NCBI RefSeq assembly: GCF_019645875.1
Contig: NZ_CP081000.1
Span: 1,798,001 to 1,862,000, forward strand
Origin: Mycolicibacterium senegalense
GTDB taxonomy: Bacteria; Actinomycetota; Actinomycetes; Mycobacteriales; Mycobacteriaceae
Length of the DNA stretch: 64,000 bases
Direction: 5' to 3'
Both the position numbers and the translations under genes were made by a program. Shown piece by piece: positions 16,489 to 24,608 of the stretch. Under the pieces are notes generated by a model. The model was not told the DNA's origin and did no database searches. It saw nothing but the letters and a program-made list of their open reading frames with translations. The stretch's first letter is position 1. Each line of letters begins with the position of its first letter.

Positions 16489-16966
16489 TCCGCACGCCGG
16501 CGGGCAGCTCATCGGTTCCGACGTTGGGGCAGGCGACTTTTAGTTCGTGGAGCGCGTCGGTTCCATCCTGGAAGCCGCCGACGAAGTTCTTGTCGGGCCA
16601 TCCGCTCGGCGGCATCCTGGGATTGCCCTGGCTGACCCGCTGTAGCGCATCGGCGAATCTCAGCGCTTGCCGCTTCAGGTCGTGGTCTTCGATCGAGGCA
16701 GCTTCGTCCCGAACTGCGGTGGCCGCCTCGCCGGCATCTCGCGCCAGGTTCGGGTCGACTTCGCCGACTCCCATCCCCTGGAGAACACCCGGAACGACGT
16801 TCACCCACTGGTGCGCGATCTGGTCGGCGCGTTGGCAGTCCGCGCTGGGTTCCTCACTGTCCTCGGTGGCGTAGCCAACCGCAACCATGATCAGCATCAC
16901 CGGCATCGCGACTGCCAACATGACCAGTCTGATCTTGGCCCCTGACCAATCCGGTAGACCCATCAT
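16475..16966 (-). CDS. Membrane-anchored hypothetical protein
   Basis: 163 residues, not recognised. It starts MMGLPDWSGAKIRLVML (two adjacent ATGs) with one hydrophobic segment at about 12-32, then an extracytoplasmic part with two cysteines (ADCQRADQ near 43 and VACPNVG near 149) that could form a disulfide, and a mostly alpha-helical, polar middle. The pattern resembles other small mycobacterial surface proteins of unknown role. It is 40 bp from the divergent isochorismatase-like gene. Confidence 0.75.
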   Translation of the reverse strand: MMGLPDWSGAKIRLVMLAVAMPVMLIMVAVGYATEDSEEPSADCQRADQIAHQWVNVVPGVLQGMGVGEVDPNLARDAGEAATAVRDEAASIEDHDLKRQALRFADALQRVSQGNPRMPPSGWPDKNFVGGFQDGTDALHELKVACPNVGTDELPAGVRTSAP

Positions 16967-17006
16967 TGGAGCCTAAATGCGCCGACGGGTCACTAGGCTC
17001 ACCAAG

Positions 17007-17603
17007 ATGACCCGCCCTACGTTGCGCGAATTGGCCAGCCTGCCGGCCGCACCGGCCCGCCTCGCCGATTCCACCCTGGTCCTGATCGACTGCCAGAACA
17101 CCTACACCCAAGGAATCATGGAGCTCGAAGGGGTGCAGGCGGCCTTGGAGCAGACGGCCGAACTCCTCGACCGGGCCCGCAGTGCGGGCATCCCGGTCAT
17201 CCACATCCAGCACTCCGACGGCCCTGGCTCGCTGTATGACATCGAGGGCGAGAGCGGTGCCATCGTCGCTTCGGTGGCCCCGCGCGAGGGAGAACCGGTG
17301 GTGGTCAAGCAGTTCCCCAACTCGTTCGTGCAGACCGATCTCGACGATCGGCTCAAGGGGCTGGGCGCGTCCAACCTGGTGCTCGCCGGCTTCATGACGC
17401 ACATGTGCGTCAACTCCACCGCGCGCGGCGCTTTCAACCTCGGGTACGCCCCGACAGTGGTGGCCGCGGCCACCGCCACCCGCACGCTCGCCGGTCCGGA
17501 CAGCACACCTGTGCCTGCCGCGGTCATGCAATCGGCGAGCCTGGCCGCGATGTCGGACCTGTTCGCGGTCGTGGTGCCGGACGCACAGGCAGTCCCGGAC
17601 TGA
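17007..17603 (+). CDS. Isochorismatase-family (cysteine) hydrolase
   Basis: 198 residues. The catalytic triad of cysteine hydrolases is present: Asp28 (LVLIDCQNTY), Lys101 (VVVKQFPNSF) and Cys134 (GFMTHMCVNSTARGA), with the usual cis-peptide region before the Cys. The family includes nicotinamidases, N-carbamoyl amidases and isochorismatases; the sequence does not tell which. The start ATG 17007 is 30 bases inside a longer open frame and follows CACCAAG. Its stop lies 10 bp from the convergent lipoprotein gene. Confidence 0.88.
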   Translation: MTRPTLRELASLPAAPARLADSTLVLIDCQNTYTQGIMELEGVQAALEQTAELLDRARSAGIPVIHIQHSDGPGSLYDIEGESGAIVASVAPREGEPVVVKQFPNSFVQTDLDDRLKGLGASNLVLAGFMTHMCVNSTARGAFNLGYAPTVVAAATATRTLAGPDSTPVPAAVMQSASLAAMSDLFAVVVPDAQAVPD

Positions 17604-17612
17604 CGGCTGTCG

Positions 17613-18650
17613 TTACGGGTGCCTGCAGGTCTCGTACTTGCCCATCAGCGCCTGCTCGGCCGCTGATGGCTGGTAGACCAACAGGTCGCGGGCGGTGCAC
17701 CCGCCGACGGTGACGGCGATGGGGCCGGTGGCTTGCCCACCACCCGTGATGTGCCCTTGTATCTGGTCGCTGGCGGTGTACAGCGCCGCCCCGCCAAGAG
17801 TTGCCACGAGCGGCAGGTGCCGGTGGGCGAGTGCCACGGCATCAGCCGGGTCGTGGGAGCGGGTCTGTTCTGCCAGCCATACCGGCGCTTGCACGCGGCC
17901 GTTGACGGTGAGCCTGTCGATGTGCGGAATGGTCTGATCGGCGTTCAGCTGCTTCCAGATGTCGAGTTCGCGCGCGGTGGGGAAGCGTCGGGTGCTCTTG
18001 ATGTCGGCGGGGTGGTCATCACCGGCACTGATCGTCCAGGTCAGGTTGGCCAGATCGGCGAACTTCTCGGACAGTGTGGTGACCGCTGCGGCTACGTCGC
18101 GGTAATCGGTGGCATCGGCCAGTCGGATTGAACCGAGGTCGGAATGCCCCCATTCCTGCATCGGGAACCGGCCGTCGGGGTGGGTCACCGTGGCCCGTAG
18201 ACGTACTGTGGCCGTGGGGAATTCGTGTCGGAGGCGGATCCAGTCGCGGGCCTGTGAGATGACCTGCTGGTCGTTGCCGACGGGTAGCCTGCCGCTGTCG
18301 ATTGCGAAGACGTTCCAGCCGTGGTGAGCGGTGAGCTCGGTGTGGTAGCCGGTGTAGTTGACCATCGTGAGGCCCTGTAGGTACCGGGATACCATTGCCA
18401 CGAACTGGTTTTCGGTGATCCCCGCGTCGGTCTTGACGTCAATGGTGAAGCGCACCAGGCCCTGGGCCGGGCGGTTGGTCACGGTGTGGTGGACCGTCTG
18501 GACCCCGGGCATCTGGCCGAGCAGTCGTGCCAAGCGTGCGACATCTGCGCTGCGGTCGGGTGGGTCGGCGTGGCATGCGCTCGCGATTGCGGTGACGACA
18601 ACGAGACCCAAGCTCATTGCCCAGCGGCGCCACAGGTTGCGGCGCGTCAC
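17613..18650 (-). CDS. Putative lipoprotein of unknown function
   Basis: 345 residues, not recognised. The N-terminus VTRRNLWRRWAMSLGLVVV leads to TAIASAC, a plausible though not ideal lipobox (Ala at -3) with Cys near residue 27. The rest is soluble: two alpha/beta units of similar layout (RFTIDVKTDAGITENQFVAMV and VRLRATVTHPDG), then DRLTVNGRVQAPVW and a C-terminal part with two Cys (GGCTARD, YETCRHP). The start is GTG 18650, overlapping the TGA of the upstream deazaflavin reductase gene (GTGA), so the two are coupled. Possibly an envelope protein; no function claimed. Confidence 0.72.
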   Translation of the reverse strand: MTRRNLWRRWAMSLGLVVVTAIASACHADPPDRSADVARLARLLGQMPGVQTVHHTVTNRPAQGLVRFTIDVKTDAGITENQFVAMVSRYLQGLTMVNYTGYHTELTAHHGWNVFAIDSGRLPVGNDQQVISQARDWIRLRHEFPTATVRLRATVTHPDGRFPMQEWGHSDLGSIRLADATDYRDVAAAVTTLSEKFADLANLTWTISAGDDHPADIKSTRRFPTARELDIWKQLNADQTIPHIDRLTVNGRVQAPVWLAEQTRSHDPADAVALAHRHLPLVATLGGAALYTASDQIQGHITGGGQATGPIAVTVGGCTARDLLVYQPSAAEQALMGKYETCRHP

Positions 18651-19138
18651 GTGGCGGATGACCGTTTCACCAACCGCACGAACGGAATGCGCTCTCCCGC
18701 TGCCCGGAAATCGGCCTCGGTACCGTCGACGGAGAATCCCATCAGTCGTGGCAGCAGATACTTGGCGCTCACCCGGTGCCGCGCCGCGTAGCGGGCGAAG
18801 ATGTCGGCGCCTTCGGCCTGGTTCAGCGGATGGGCGGTCACCGGCAGGGTCCGCCTGCCGACCTCGATGGTCACCTCCGGAGTATGCAAGATGTTGCGGT
18901 ACCACGCCGCGGTGGGACCCCAGCCGGATGCGACGACGAAACTGTCGGTGGCCTTGTCGTGGTCGACAACTTCGAGGACCACCTCACGTTGCTTGCCGGT
19001 TACTCGTCCGACGTGGTGCAGCAGCAGAATACGTTCGCCGAGCAGCCAGCCAAGTCTCCATCGATACAGCTGGATGGGGGCGCGGTAGAAGAGCCTGCTC
19101 AATCCGCTGGGCGGACCGACGTTCTTGATGATCTTCAC
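18647..19138 (-). CDS. Deazaflavin (F420)-dependent nitroreductase-family protein
   Basis: 163 residues of the Ddn/FDOR-A type. Visible features are LLHHVGRVTGKQREVVLEVVDHD, the F420-contact strand FVVASGWGPTAAWYRNI, and HTPEVTIEVGRRTLPVTAH, all in family order. Such proteins reduce quinones or nitro compounds with F420H2 at the membrane. I chose GTG 19138 because AAAGGGG lies about ten bases upstream; an ATG at 19162 would add eight residues but has no visible ribosome binding site. It is divergent from an Rrf2 regulator and coupled to the lipoprotein gene downstream. Confidence 0.85.
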   Translation of the reverse strand: MKIIKNVGPPSGLSRLFYRAPIQLYRWRLGWLLGERILLLHHVGRVTGKQREVVLEVVDHDKATDSFVVASGWGPTAAWYRNILHTPEVTIEVGRRTLPVTAHPLNQAEGADIFARYAARHRVSAKYLLPRLMGFSVDGTEADFRAAGERIPFVRLVKRSSAT

Positions 19139-19180
19139 GACTGCCGTCCCCTTTCTCGGCATTGTCAGCTACTGAAATTA

Positions 19181-19193
19181 TTGCATCCTGCAA
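19181..19193. promoter_or_regulatory. Small palindrome between Rrf2 and deazaflavin reductase genes
   Basis: TTGCA, three bases, TGCAA, in the 106-bp region between the divergent starts. It is 51 bp from the Rrf2 start. Rrf2-type regulators bind AT-rich palindromes and often control their own gene, so this is a candidate operator; the site is short and the call tentative. Confidence 0.3.
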
Positions 19194-19244
19194 GGGTTAG
19201 GTCCGGGGCCGCCGGACGATGCTGGCCTGGCACAATCTGAGGGC

Positions 19245-19715
19245 ATGCGGATGTCGGCGAAGGCGGAGTATGCCGTCCGAGCCATGGTCCAGCTCGCGAC
19301 GGTTGCCGAAGGTGAGCTGGTCAAGACCGATGACCTGGCCAAGGCGCAGGGAATCCCGGCGCAGTTTCTGGTGGACATCCTCACCGCCCTGCGCACCGAC
19401 CGACTCGTGCGCAGTCATCGGGGCCGCGACGGCGGCTACGAGCTGGCGCGGCCTGCCGGTGACATCAGCATCGCCGACGTGTTGCGCTGCATCGACGGGC
19501 CGCTGGCCAGCGTGCGCGACATCGGGTTGGGGGATCTGCCGTATTCCGGCCCGACGGCGGCGCTGACCGACGTCTGGCGAGCCCTGCGGGCCAGCATGCG
19601 CTCGGTGCTCGAGGAGACCAGCCTGGCCGATGTGGCGGCCGGGTCACTGCCCGGGCATGTCGACAAACTGGCCGACGCCTACCGCGACCAGGAGCACAAG
19701 CGCGGGCACCGGTGA
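19245..19715 (+). CDS. Rrf2-family transcriptional regulator
   Basis: 156 residues. It starts [18 protein letters not shown], the family-typical N-terminal helix, with a winged helix ([45 protein letters not shown], about 26-71) and an effector region. Only one cysteine (RCIDG, about 82) is present, so the three-Cys iron-sulfur site of IscR/NsrR is missing. In M. tuberculosis a related gene (Rv1287) directly follows cysN; here four genes intervene, but position after the cys operon is kept, which suggests the same orthologue. Confidence 0.88.
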   Translation: MRMSAKAEYAVRAMVQLATVAEGELVKTDDLAKAQGIPAQFLVDILTALRTDRLVRSHRGRDGGYELARPAGDISIADVLRCIDGPLASVRDIGLGDLPYSGPTAALTDVWRALRASMRSVLEETSLADVAAGSLPGHVDKLADAYRDQEHKRGHR

Positions 19716-19718
19716 AGG

Positions 19719-20102
19719 TCAGCCGCCGTACGGGCGCGTGATGATCTCCAGGTAATGCCCCGACGGGTCTTGGAAGTAGACCCCGCGGCCACCGTCGTTG
19801 TGGTTGATCTCGCCGGGGTGTCGGCCATGCGGATCGGCCCAGTGCTGCAGGCCGCGGTCGCGGATCTTGCCGTAGATCGAGTCGAACTCGTCCTCGGACA
19901 CGAGGAACGCGTAGTGCTGTGGCGGGATGTCCTCGCCGGCACCTACCTGGGCGTAATCAAGGCTGACCCCGTGATTGAGCGTCACGGCGAGAAACGGACC
20001 GAACTCCTGCGGGTCCGGTAGGCCGAACAACTCGGTGAAGAACTCGGCTGAGACTTGCCGGTCCTTGGCGGCCACGATGGTGTGGTTGAAGGTGATTGCC
20101 AT
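19719..20102 (-). CDS. VOC-family (glyoxalase/dioxygenase fold) protein
   Basis: 127 residues with two beta-alpha-beta-beta-beta modules. Module 1 starts FNHTIVAAKDRQVSAEFFTELFGLP, with His at the first metal position. The C-terminal GVYFQDPSGHYLEIITRPYGG carries the late Glu metal position, and HYAFLVSEDEFDSI the central His. This arrangement suggests a metal-binding VOC enzyme, lyase or dioxygenase type. It starts at ATG 20102 (MAITFNHT). It is convergent with the Rrf2 gene (4 bp apart) and divergent from a GNAT gene. Confidence 0.85.
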   Translation of the reverse strand: MAITFNHTIVAAKDRQVSAEFFTELFGLPDPQEFGPFLAVTLNHGVSLDYAQVGAGEDIPPQHYAFLVSEDEFDSIYGKIRDRGLQHWADPHGRHPGEINHNDGGRGVYFQDPSGHYLEIITRPYGG

Positions 20103-20158
20103 ACCCGTCCAGTAAACCGCTGGACGGGTGGCACCGGCAACGGGGCAGGATGGGGACC

Positions 20159-20683
20159 ATGCCCAACACCCAGATTCTGGCCGGGCCACAGGTGCGACTG
20201 CGGCCACCGGTCGTCGAGGACGCCGAAGCGTTGTACACCCGGATCGCTTCTGATCCTGACGTGACGCGCTATCTGGCCTGGCGCCCGCACTCCGGGGTGA
20301 CTGAAACACGCCGCGTGATCACCACGTTGTTCAACGTCGGCGACGAGCAGACCTGGCTGATCGAGGTGGACGGCGAGGTAGTGGGATTGTGTGCTCGGCG
20401 ACGCCCACAGCCGTACTCGGTGGAGCTGGGTTATTGCCTGGCCCGGCCATGGTGGGGACGCGGTCTGATGTCGGAGGCGGTTTCGTTGATGCTGGCCGAC
20501 GTGCAAGCCGATCCCACGGTGTACCGGGTCACGGCGCACTGTCACGTCGACAATGCCGGTTCGGCCGGGGTGTTACGACGGTGTGGTCTGTCACTTGAGG
20601 GAAGGCTGGCGCGCTACGGAATGTTTCCCAATATCAGCGAAGAACCGCAGGACGTACTGCTGTTCGGGAAGGCGGTGCGGTGA
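20159..20683 (+). CDS. GNAT-family N-acetyltransferase (RimJ/RimL type)
   Basis: 174 residues. RLRPPVVEDAEALYTRIASDPDVTRYL is the RimJ/RimL N-terminal pattern, and ELGYCLARPWWGRGLMSEAVSLML holds the acetyl-CoA pyrophosphate loop (Q/R-x-x-G-x-G/A form: WWGRGL). VTAHCHVDNAGSAGVLRRCGLSLEG closes the fold. The substrate (amino group of a protein or small molecule) cannot be read. ATG 20159 has GATGGGGA a few bases upstream; an ATG at 20150 is possible. The stop overlaps the next start (TGATG). Confidence 0.86.
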   Translation: MPNTQILAGPQVRLRPPVVEDAEALYTRIASDPDVTRYLAWRPHSGVTETRRVITTLFNVGDEQTWLIEVDGEVVGLCARRRPQPYSVELGYCLARPWWGRGLMSEAVSLMLADVQADPTVYRVTAHCHVDNAGSAGVLRRCGLSLEGRLARYGMFPNISEEPQDVLLFGKAVR

Positions 20684-21705
20684 TGGGCACATTCGATATT
20701 CGTGGACTGCGGCGGCCGGTGATCGTGGCACCGATGGCCGGTGGGCCCTCGACGCCGGAGCTGGCGGCGGCCGGCAGCAACGCCGGCGGGCTCGGTTTTC
20801 TGGCCGCCGGCTACCTGACCGCCGACGCGCTGGCCGAGAAGATAACTGCCGCAAGAAGTTTGACCACAGAACCGCTCGGGGTGAATCTTTTTGCGCCGCA
20901 ACCCAGCGCGGGGACACCCGAACAGATCCAGGCCTATGCCGCAGAATTGGCCGGCGAGGCCCAGCGCTACGGGGTGGAGCTGGGTGCTCCGCGCTACGAC
21001 GACGACGCGTGGGCGGCGAAACTGGACCTGGTGTTCGACATCCGTCCAGAGGTGGTCTCGTTCACCTTCGGCTTGCCGAGCGCGCCTGAGATCGATCGGT
21101 TGCGCGGTGCGGGCATCACCACCGTGGGGACGGTGACGACGCTGGACGAAGCCTGGCTGGCGGTAGGTCGTGGGATCGACGCCCTCGCCGTACAGGGGCC
21201 TGCAGCGGGTGGGCACCGCGGTACGTTCGACCCCGCTGCCTCACCCGCTTCGCAATCGCTGGACCATCTGCTGGCCGACGTGCTGGCAGCGGTGGACGTC
21301 CCGGTTGTCGCGGCGGGCGGGTTGGTCAGCGCCGACGACGTGGCGGGTGTGCTGGCCGCCGGTGCGGTGGCCGCCCAACTCGGTACCGCGTTCCTGCTGG
21401 CCGACGAAGCCGGCAGCAGCGCCGTGCACCGCGCTGCCCTGCAGAGTCCGGAGTTCACCGAAACCGTTGTCACCCGATCATTTTCCGGCCGGTACGCCAG
21501 AGGACTGCGCAACCGCTTCATCACCGAACATGATGCGCAGGCCCCGCTCGGCTACCCCGAGATCCATTACCTGACCAGCCCGGTGCGCAAGGCTTCGGTC
21601 GCCGCCGGCGACCCGCAGGCCACGAACGTGTGGGCCGGCACCGGATGGCGTCAGGCCCGGCCCGGGTCGGTGGCCGAGATCTTCGACCGGGTGGCCCCGG
21701 CCTAG
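20683..21705 (+). CDS. Nitronate monooxygenase / 2-nitropropane dioxygenase family
   Basis: 340 residues, FMN-binding TIM barrel. The N-terminus RGLRRPVIVAPMAGGPSTPELAAAGSNAGGLGFLAAG is the family signature. VQGPAAGGHRGTF (about 171-183) is the phosphate-binding stretch with the conserved His, and VVAAGGLVSADDVAGVLAAGAVAAQLGTAFLL the second FMN phosphate region. Oxidation of nitronates, such as propionate-3-nitronate, is the usual activity. It starts at ATG 20683 within TGATG, coupled to the acetyltransferase gene. The stop overlaps a convergent gene by four bases. Confidence 0.88.
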   Translation: MGTFDIRGLRRPVIVAPMAGGPSTPELAAAGSNAGGLGFLAAGYLTADALAEKITAARSLTTEPLGVNLFAPQPSAGTPEQIQAYAAELAGEAQRYGVELGAPRYDDDAWAAKLDLVFDIRPEVVSFTFGLPSAPEIDRLRGAGITTVGTVTTLDEAWLAVGRGIDALAVQGPAAGGHRGTFDPAASPASQSLDHLLADVLAAVDVPVVAAGGLVSADDVAGVLAAGAVAAQLGTAFLLADEAGSSAVHRAALQSPEFTETVVTRSFSGRYARGLRNRFITEHDAQAPLGYPEIHYLTSPVRKASVAAGDPQATNVWAGTGWRQARPGSVAEIFDRVAPA

Positions 21706-22592
21706 CCCCGCCCTTGCCCTGGGCCCACCCGCTCCACAACCACGTCGCCATCGTCGGAGCGGACGGTGACCTCTGCGGCCGCGGTCTTGGGATCAGTCGT
21801 CTCGACGACACGGACCTGCGTCGAGGCTCCCGACTGCGCGTGCACCAGATACGGTCCGCGTTCCGGTAATCCGATCACCACATCGCCGTCGCGGCTCGTC
21901 GCGTCGACCCGCCGCGGCGCGGCATCGCGGAAGTCGACGGTGATGTCCCCGTCGGACGTGGTGGCGTTGAACTCTTCGGTGACCGCGATCGGATCGCGTG
22001 AGACGATCTCGCCGTCGACCGTGTGGGCTTCGATGCGGCGGGCAGCCCCGCGCAGGATGATCGCCCCATCGGTGACGCGGGAGATCAACTGATCCACATC
22101 GGCCTGTGCGATCACGGTTCCGAGCTCCTGCTCGGTGCGTACCGTCAGGCGCCGGGCCTGCTCCGGTGGTACCGCGATCGTGATCTCACCGCCACGGGCC
22201 CACTCGAGCATGCGGGAAGGATTGCCCATGATGGCGATCCGCGTCTCGTCGCCGTCGGTGGTGAGCTGAAGGCTGTGCGCGCCGCTGTGCGAGGTGTTCA
22301 CAAGACGCAGATCCGCTGCGGCTTCGCGGGTTTCACGATCGGCGGTGATGCGGATCGCGACGGGGATGTGCGCGGTGTCGATCACCAGGGTTCGCATTGC
22401 CGCGGGCAGGCTTTGATGGTCGGTGACGACGCGGACGTTACTCACGGCCCAGGCCGTCACACCGAGCGCGGCCACGGTACCGGCGACCAGCAGTGACGCC
22501 GCCGTGATCAGGACGAGGCGGAATGTGGTGCGCCCACCGGGATTCAGCCGAGGCGGCGTATTGACCGGGGGCGGAGGGGCGATGGTGGTCAC
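21702..22592 (-). CDS. Membrane-anchored DUF4097-like (putative adhesin) protein
   Basis: 296 residues. A Pro-rich cytoplasmic N-terminus (1-22), one membrane segment (about 24-50, LVLITAASLLVAGTVAALGVTAW), then an extracytoplasmic part of short repeated beta-strand units: AHTVDGEIVSRD, NATTSDGDITVDF, DATSRDGDVVIGLP, VTVRSDDGDVVVERV. The recurring (T/S)-x-D-G-D-I/V is typical of DUF4097/DUF4098 beta-helix proteins, which are often encoded with envelope-stress regulators. It is the last gene of an operon with a NarL-type kinase and regulator (31-bp gap), so it is a likely output or co-sensor. Confidence 0.78.
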   Translation of the reverse strand: MTTIAPPPPVNTPPRLNPGGRTTFRLVLITAASLLVAGTVAALGVTAWAVSNVRVVTDHQSLPAAMRTLVIDTAHIPVAIRITADRETREAAADLRLVNTSHSGAHSLQLTTDGDETRIAIMGNPSRMLEWARGGEITIAVPPEQARRLTVRTEQELGTVIAQADVDQLISRVTDGAIILRGAARRIEAHTVDGEIVSRDPIAVTEEFNATTSDGDITVDFRDAAPRRVDATSRDGDVVIGLPERGPYLVHAQSGASTQVRVVETTDPKTAAAEVTVRSDDGDVVVERVGPGQGRG

Positions 22593-22623
22593 GATGACGT
22601 TCCTTCCCGTGGCGGCGTTCGAT

Positions 22624-23268
22624 CTAGGTCTCGAGGTAACGCAGCACCGCCAACACCCGGCGGTTCTCGCTCTCGTCGGGAGCGAGGTCGAACTTCGTGA
22701 AGATCGAGGCGATGTGCTTCTCCGCCGAACCGACCGATATATGCAGTGCCGCAGCGATCGCCGAGTTGGTTTTTCCCTCGGCCATCAACTGCAGGACGTC
22801 GCGTTCGCGCGGGGTCAGTTGGTCCAGAGCGCTGTGGCGAGCCGAACGTACCAAGATCTGTGACACCACCTCGGGATCGAGGACCGTGCCTCCGCTGCCC
22901 ACCACGGCCACGGCATCCAGAAACGCGGGCACATCAGCCACCCGGTCCTTCAGCAGGTAGCCGAATCCTCTTGTGTCCGAGGCGATGAGATCGGCTGCGT
23001 AACGCTCCTCGACGTAGTGGGACAGCACCAGCACGGGGGATTCCGGGTTCTGGCTGCGCAGTAGGGCTGCGGCGCGGATGCCCTCATCGGTGAACGTCGG
23101 CGGCATCCGGACGTCGAGGATGGCCAGGTCGGGATGATGCTCGTTGACCAGCCGCAGCAGGTCGGTGGCGTCGGGCACGCCGGCGACCACCTCGTGCCCG
23201 GCGTCGGCCAGAATCCGTTCGATGCCCGCCCGCAGCAGTGCCGAGTCTTCGGCGATCACGATGCGCAT
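22624..23268 (-). CDS. NarL/LuxR-family response regulator
   Basis: 214 residues. The receiver domain (1-125) has E7-D8, phospho-acceptor Asp52 (LAILDVRMPP), a Ser-containing VLVLSHYVEER and Lys in GYLLKDRV. The LuxR helix-turn-helix (about 150-205) reads LTPRERDVLQLMAEGKTNSAIAAALHISVGSAEKHI. It is paired with the kinase gene upstream, which it overlaps by 13 bases. Confidence 0.94.
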   Translation of the reverse strand: MRIVIAEDSALLRAGIERILADAGHEVVAGVPDATDLLRLVNEHHPDLAILDVRMPPTFTDEGIRAAALLRSQNPESPVLVLSHYVEERYAADLIASDTRGFGYLLKDRVADVPAFLDAVAVVGSGGTVLDPEVVSQILVRSARHSALDQLTPRERDVLQLMAEGKTNSAIAAALHISVGSAEKHIASIFTKFDLAPDESENRRVLAVLRYLET

Positions 23269-24530
23269 GGCAGCACCGCCGTGACGATCGTGGGGCCGGT
23301 GGCGGGGCTCGACACCTCGAACGTGCCTCCTGCGGCACGTACCCGCTCGTCCAGTCCACGTAGGCCGGTCGCATGCTCGCCCGCGTCAGTGACGGCACCG
23401 CCCTGACCGTCGTCGAACACCGTTACGTGCAGCACGTCGGCGTCCTGGTCCAACCGCACGGTGACCACCGCCTGCGAGGCGTTGGCATGCTTGGCGATGT
23501 TGGTCAACGCCTCGGCGACCACGAAATAGGCGACCGATTCCACTTCGTCGGACAACCGGCGCGGGAGTTCGATGTGCAGTGTGGTGGGTACCCCGGAGGT
23601 CTCGGTTCGCTGCACCACCGATGACAACGCCGCGTCGAGGCCTCGATCCGACAGGATGGTGGGGGCGATGCCGCGCACCACGTTGCGTAGTTCCACCAGC
23701 GCGTTCTTGGCATCGTCGTGTGCCTCGGCGATCAACGCCTTGGCAGCGGGGAGATCCGATTCCAGCTTGGTCTGGGCCAGTCCGATCGTCATCGCCAGTG
23801 ACACCAGCCGTGGCTGCACGCTGTCGTGCAGATCGCGTTCGATGCGGTGGCGTTCGGTCTGCGCCGAGGACACCGCGCCCTGACGGGCATCGGCCAGCGC
23901 GCTGACCTGGTACTCCAGTGCGGCGGTGGGCGAGGGCGGCAAGAGCCATCGGTCGATCGCGGCGTCCATGGTGGGAGCGAAGATCAAAAGGGCGGCCGCA
24001 GCGATCACCGCGACGATCGCCAGCAACCAGGCGATCGGCGGCGAGAGAAAGACCAGGCCGGCGTCCTCATCGCTCTGGCGAATCGCCACGGCGGCGGCCG
24101 GGCCCACGAAGGCGAAGGCGAGCAACGCGAACGCCAGGCCGGTGGCCATCATGTCGTAGGTCATCCGCAGGTAGTGGTGGCAGAAGCCTTTCCAGAACCG
24201 GGTGCTGCTGAGGTCCAGCCACAGCTGGTGTGCCCAGCCCTGAAATCCGGTGTGCGGCGACAGCTGCCGTGGCGGGACGCCGATACCCAGGCCGAACACC
24301 GCTTCACTGCGGGCCCGCTCGACCCACTCGACGCCCCGGACCAGGTAGATGAACACCACCGCGGCGAGCAGAAATCCGATCACCGACGGAATCGAGGAGA
24401 ACCCGATGACCATGATGGACAACGGAATCCAGAACCACACCAGCGCCAGTGCGGCACCGGTGATCATCGACGCCGTCGGCACGAGGCCGACGGTGGGGGC
24501 GCGGTGGGCGGTTTCGCTGATTGCGACCAT
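23256..24530 (-). CDS. NarL-type sensor histidine kinase with multi-TM putative-sensor domain
   Basis: 424 residues. The N-terminal half (about 20-195) has four hydrophobic segments in two pairs, the layout of the actinobacterial putative-sensor domain. A HisKA_3 dimerisation domain follows with His235 in RHRIERDLHDSVQPRLVSLA, and a small ATPase domain with VAEALTNIAKHANAS (N box), VFDDGQGG and ATGLRGLDERVRAAGG. It starts at ATG 24530, about 57 bp downstream of a perfect 20-bp palindrome. It is the first gene of the kinase-regulator-DUF4097 operon. Confidence 0.9.
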   Translation of the reverse strand: MVAISETAHRAPTVGLVPTASMITGAALALVWFWIPLSIMVIGFSSIPSVIGFLLAAVVFIYLVRGVEWVERARSEAVFGLGIGVPPRQLSPHTGFQGWAHQLWLDLSSTRFWKGFCHHYLRMTYDMMATGLAFALLAFAFVGPAAAVAIRQSDEDAGLVFLSPPIAWLLAIVAVIAAAALLIFAPTMDAAIDRWLLPPSPTAALEYQVSALADARQGAVSSAQTERHRIERDLHDSVQPRLVSLAMTIGLAQTKLESDLPAAKALIAEAHDDAKNALVELRNVVRGIAPTILSDRGLDAALSSVVQRTETSGVPTTLHIELPRRLSDEVESVAYFVVAEALTNIAKHANASQAVVTVRLDQDADVLHVTVFDDGQGGAVTDAGEHATGLRGLDERVRAAGGTFEVSSPATGPTIVTAVLPCAS

Positions 24531-24587
24531 GGCTTCAAACCTACGAAGTAGAGCGGCCTGGCGACACAACGTTTTCCTCCGAATGCC

Positions 24588-24607
24588 CCTGGGGGATATC
24601 CCCCAGG
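24588..24607. promoter_or_regulatory. Perfect 20-bp palindrome upstream of the kinase/regulator/DUF4097 operon
   Basis: The half-site CCTGGGGGAT is followed directly by its exact reverse complement, with no spacer. It lies 1 bp after the stop of the VOC gene and 57 bp before the kinase ATG, both on the reverse strand. As a hairpin it has no real loop, so an operator for the NarL-type regulator is more likely than a terminator. Confidence 0.55.
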
Positions 24608-24608
24608 C

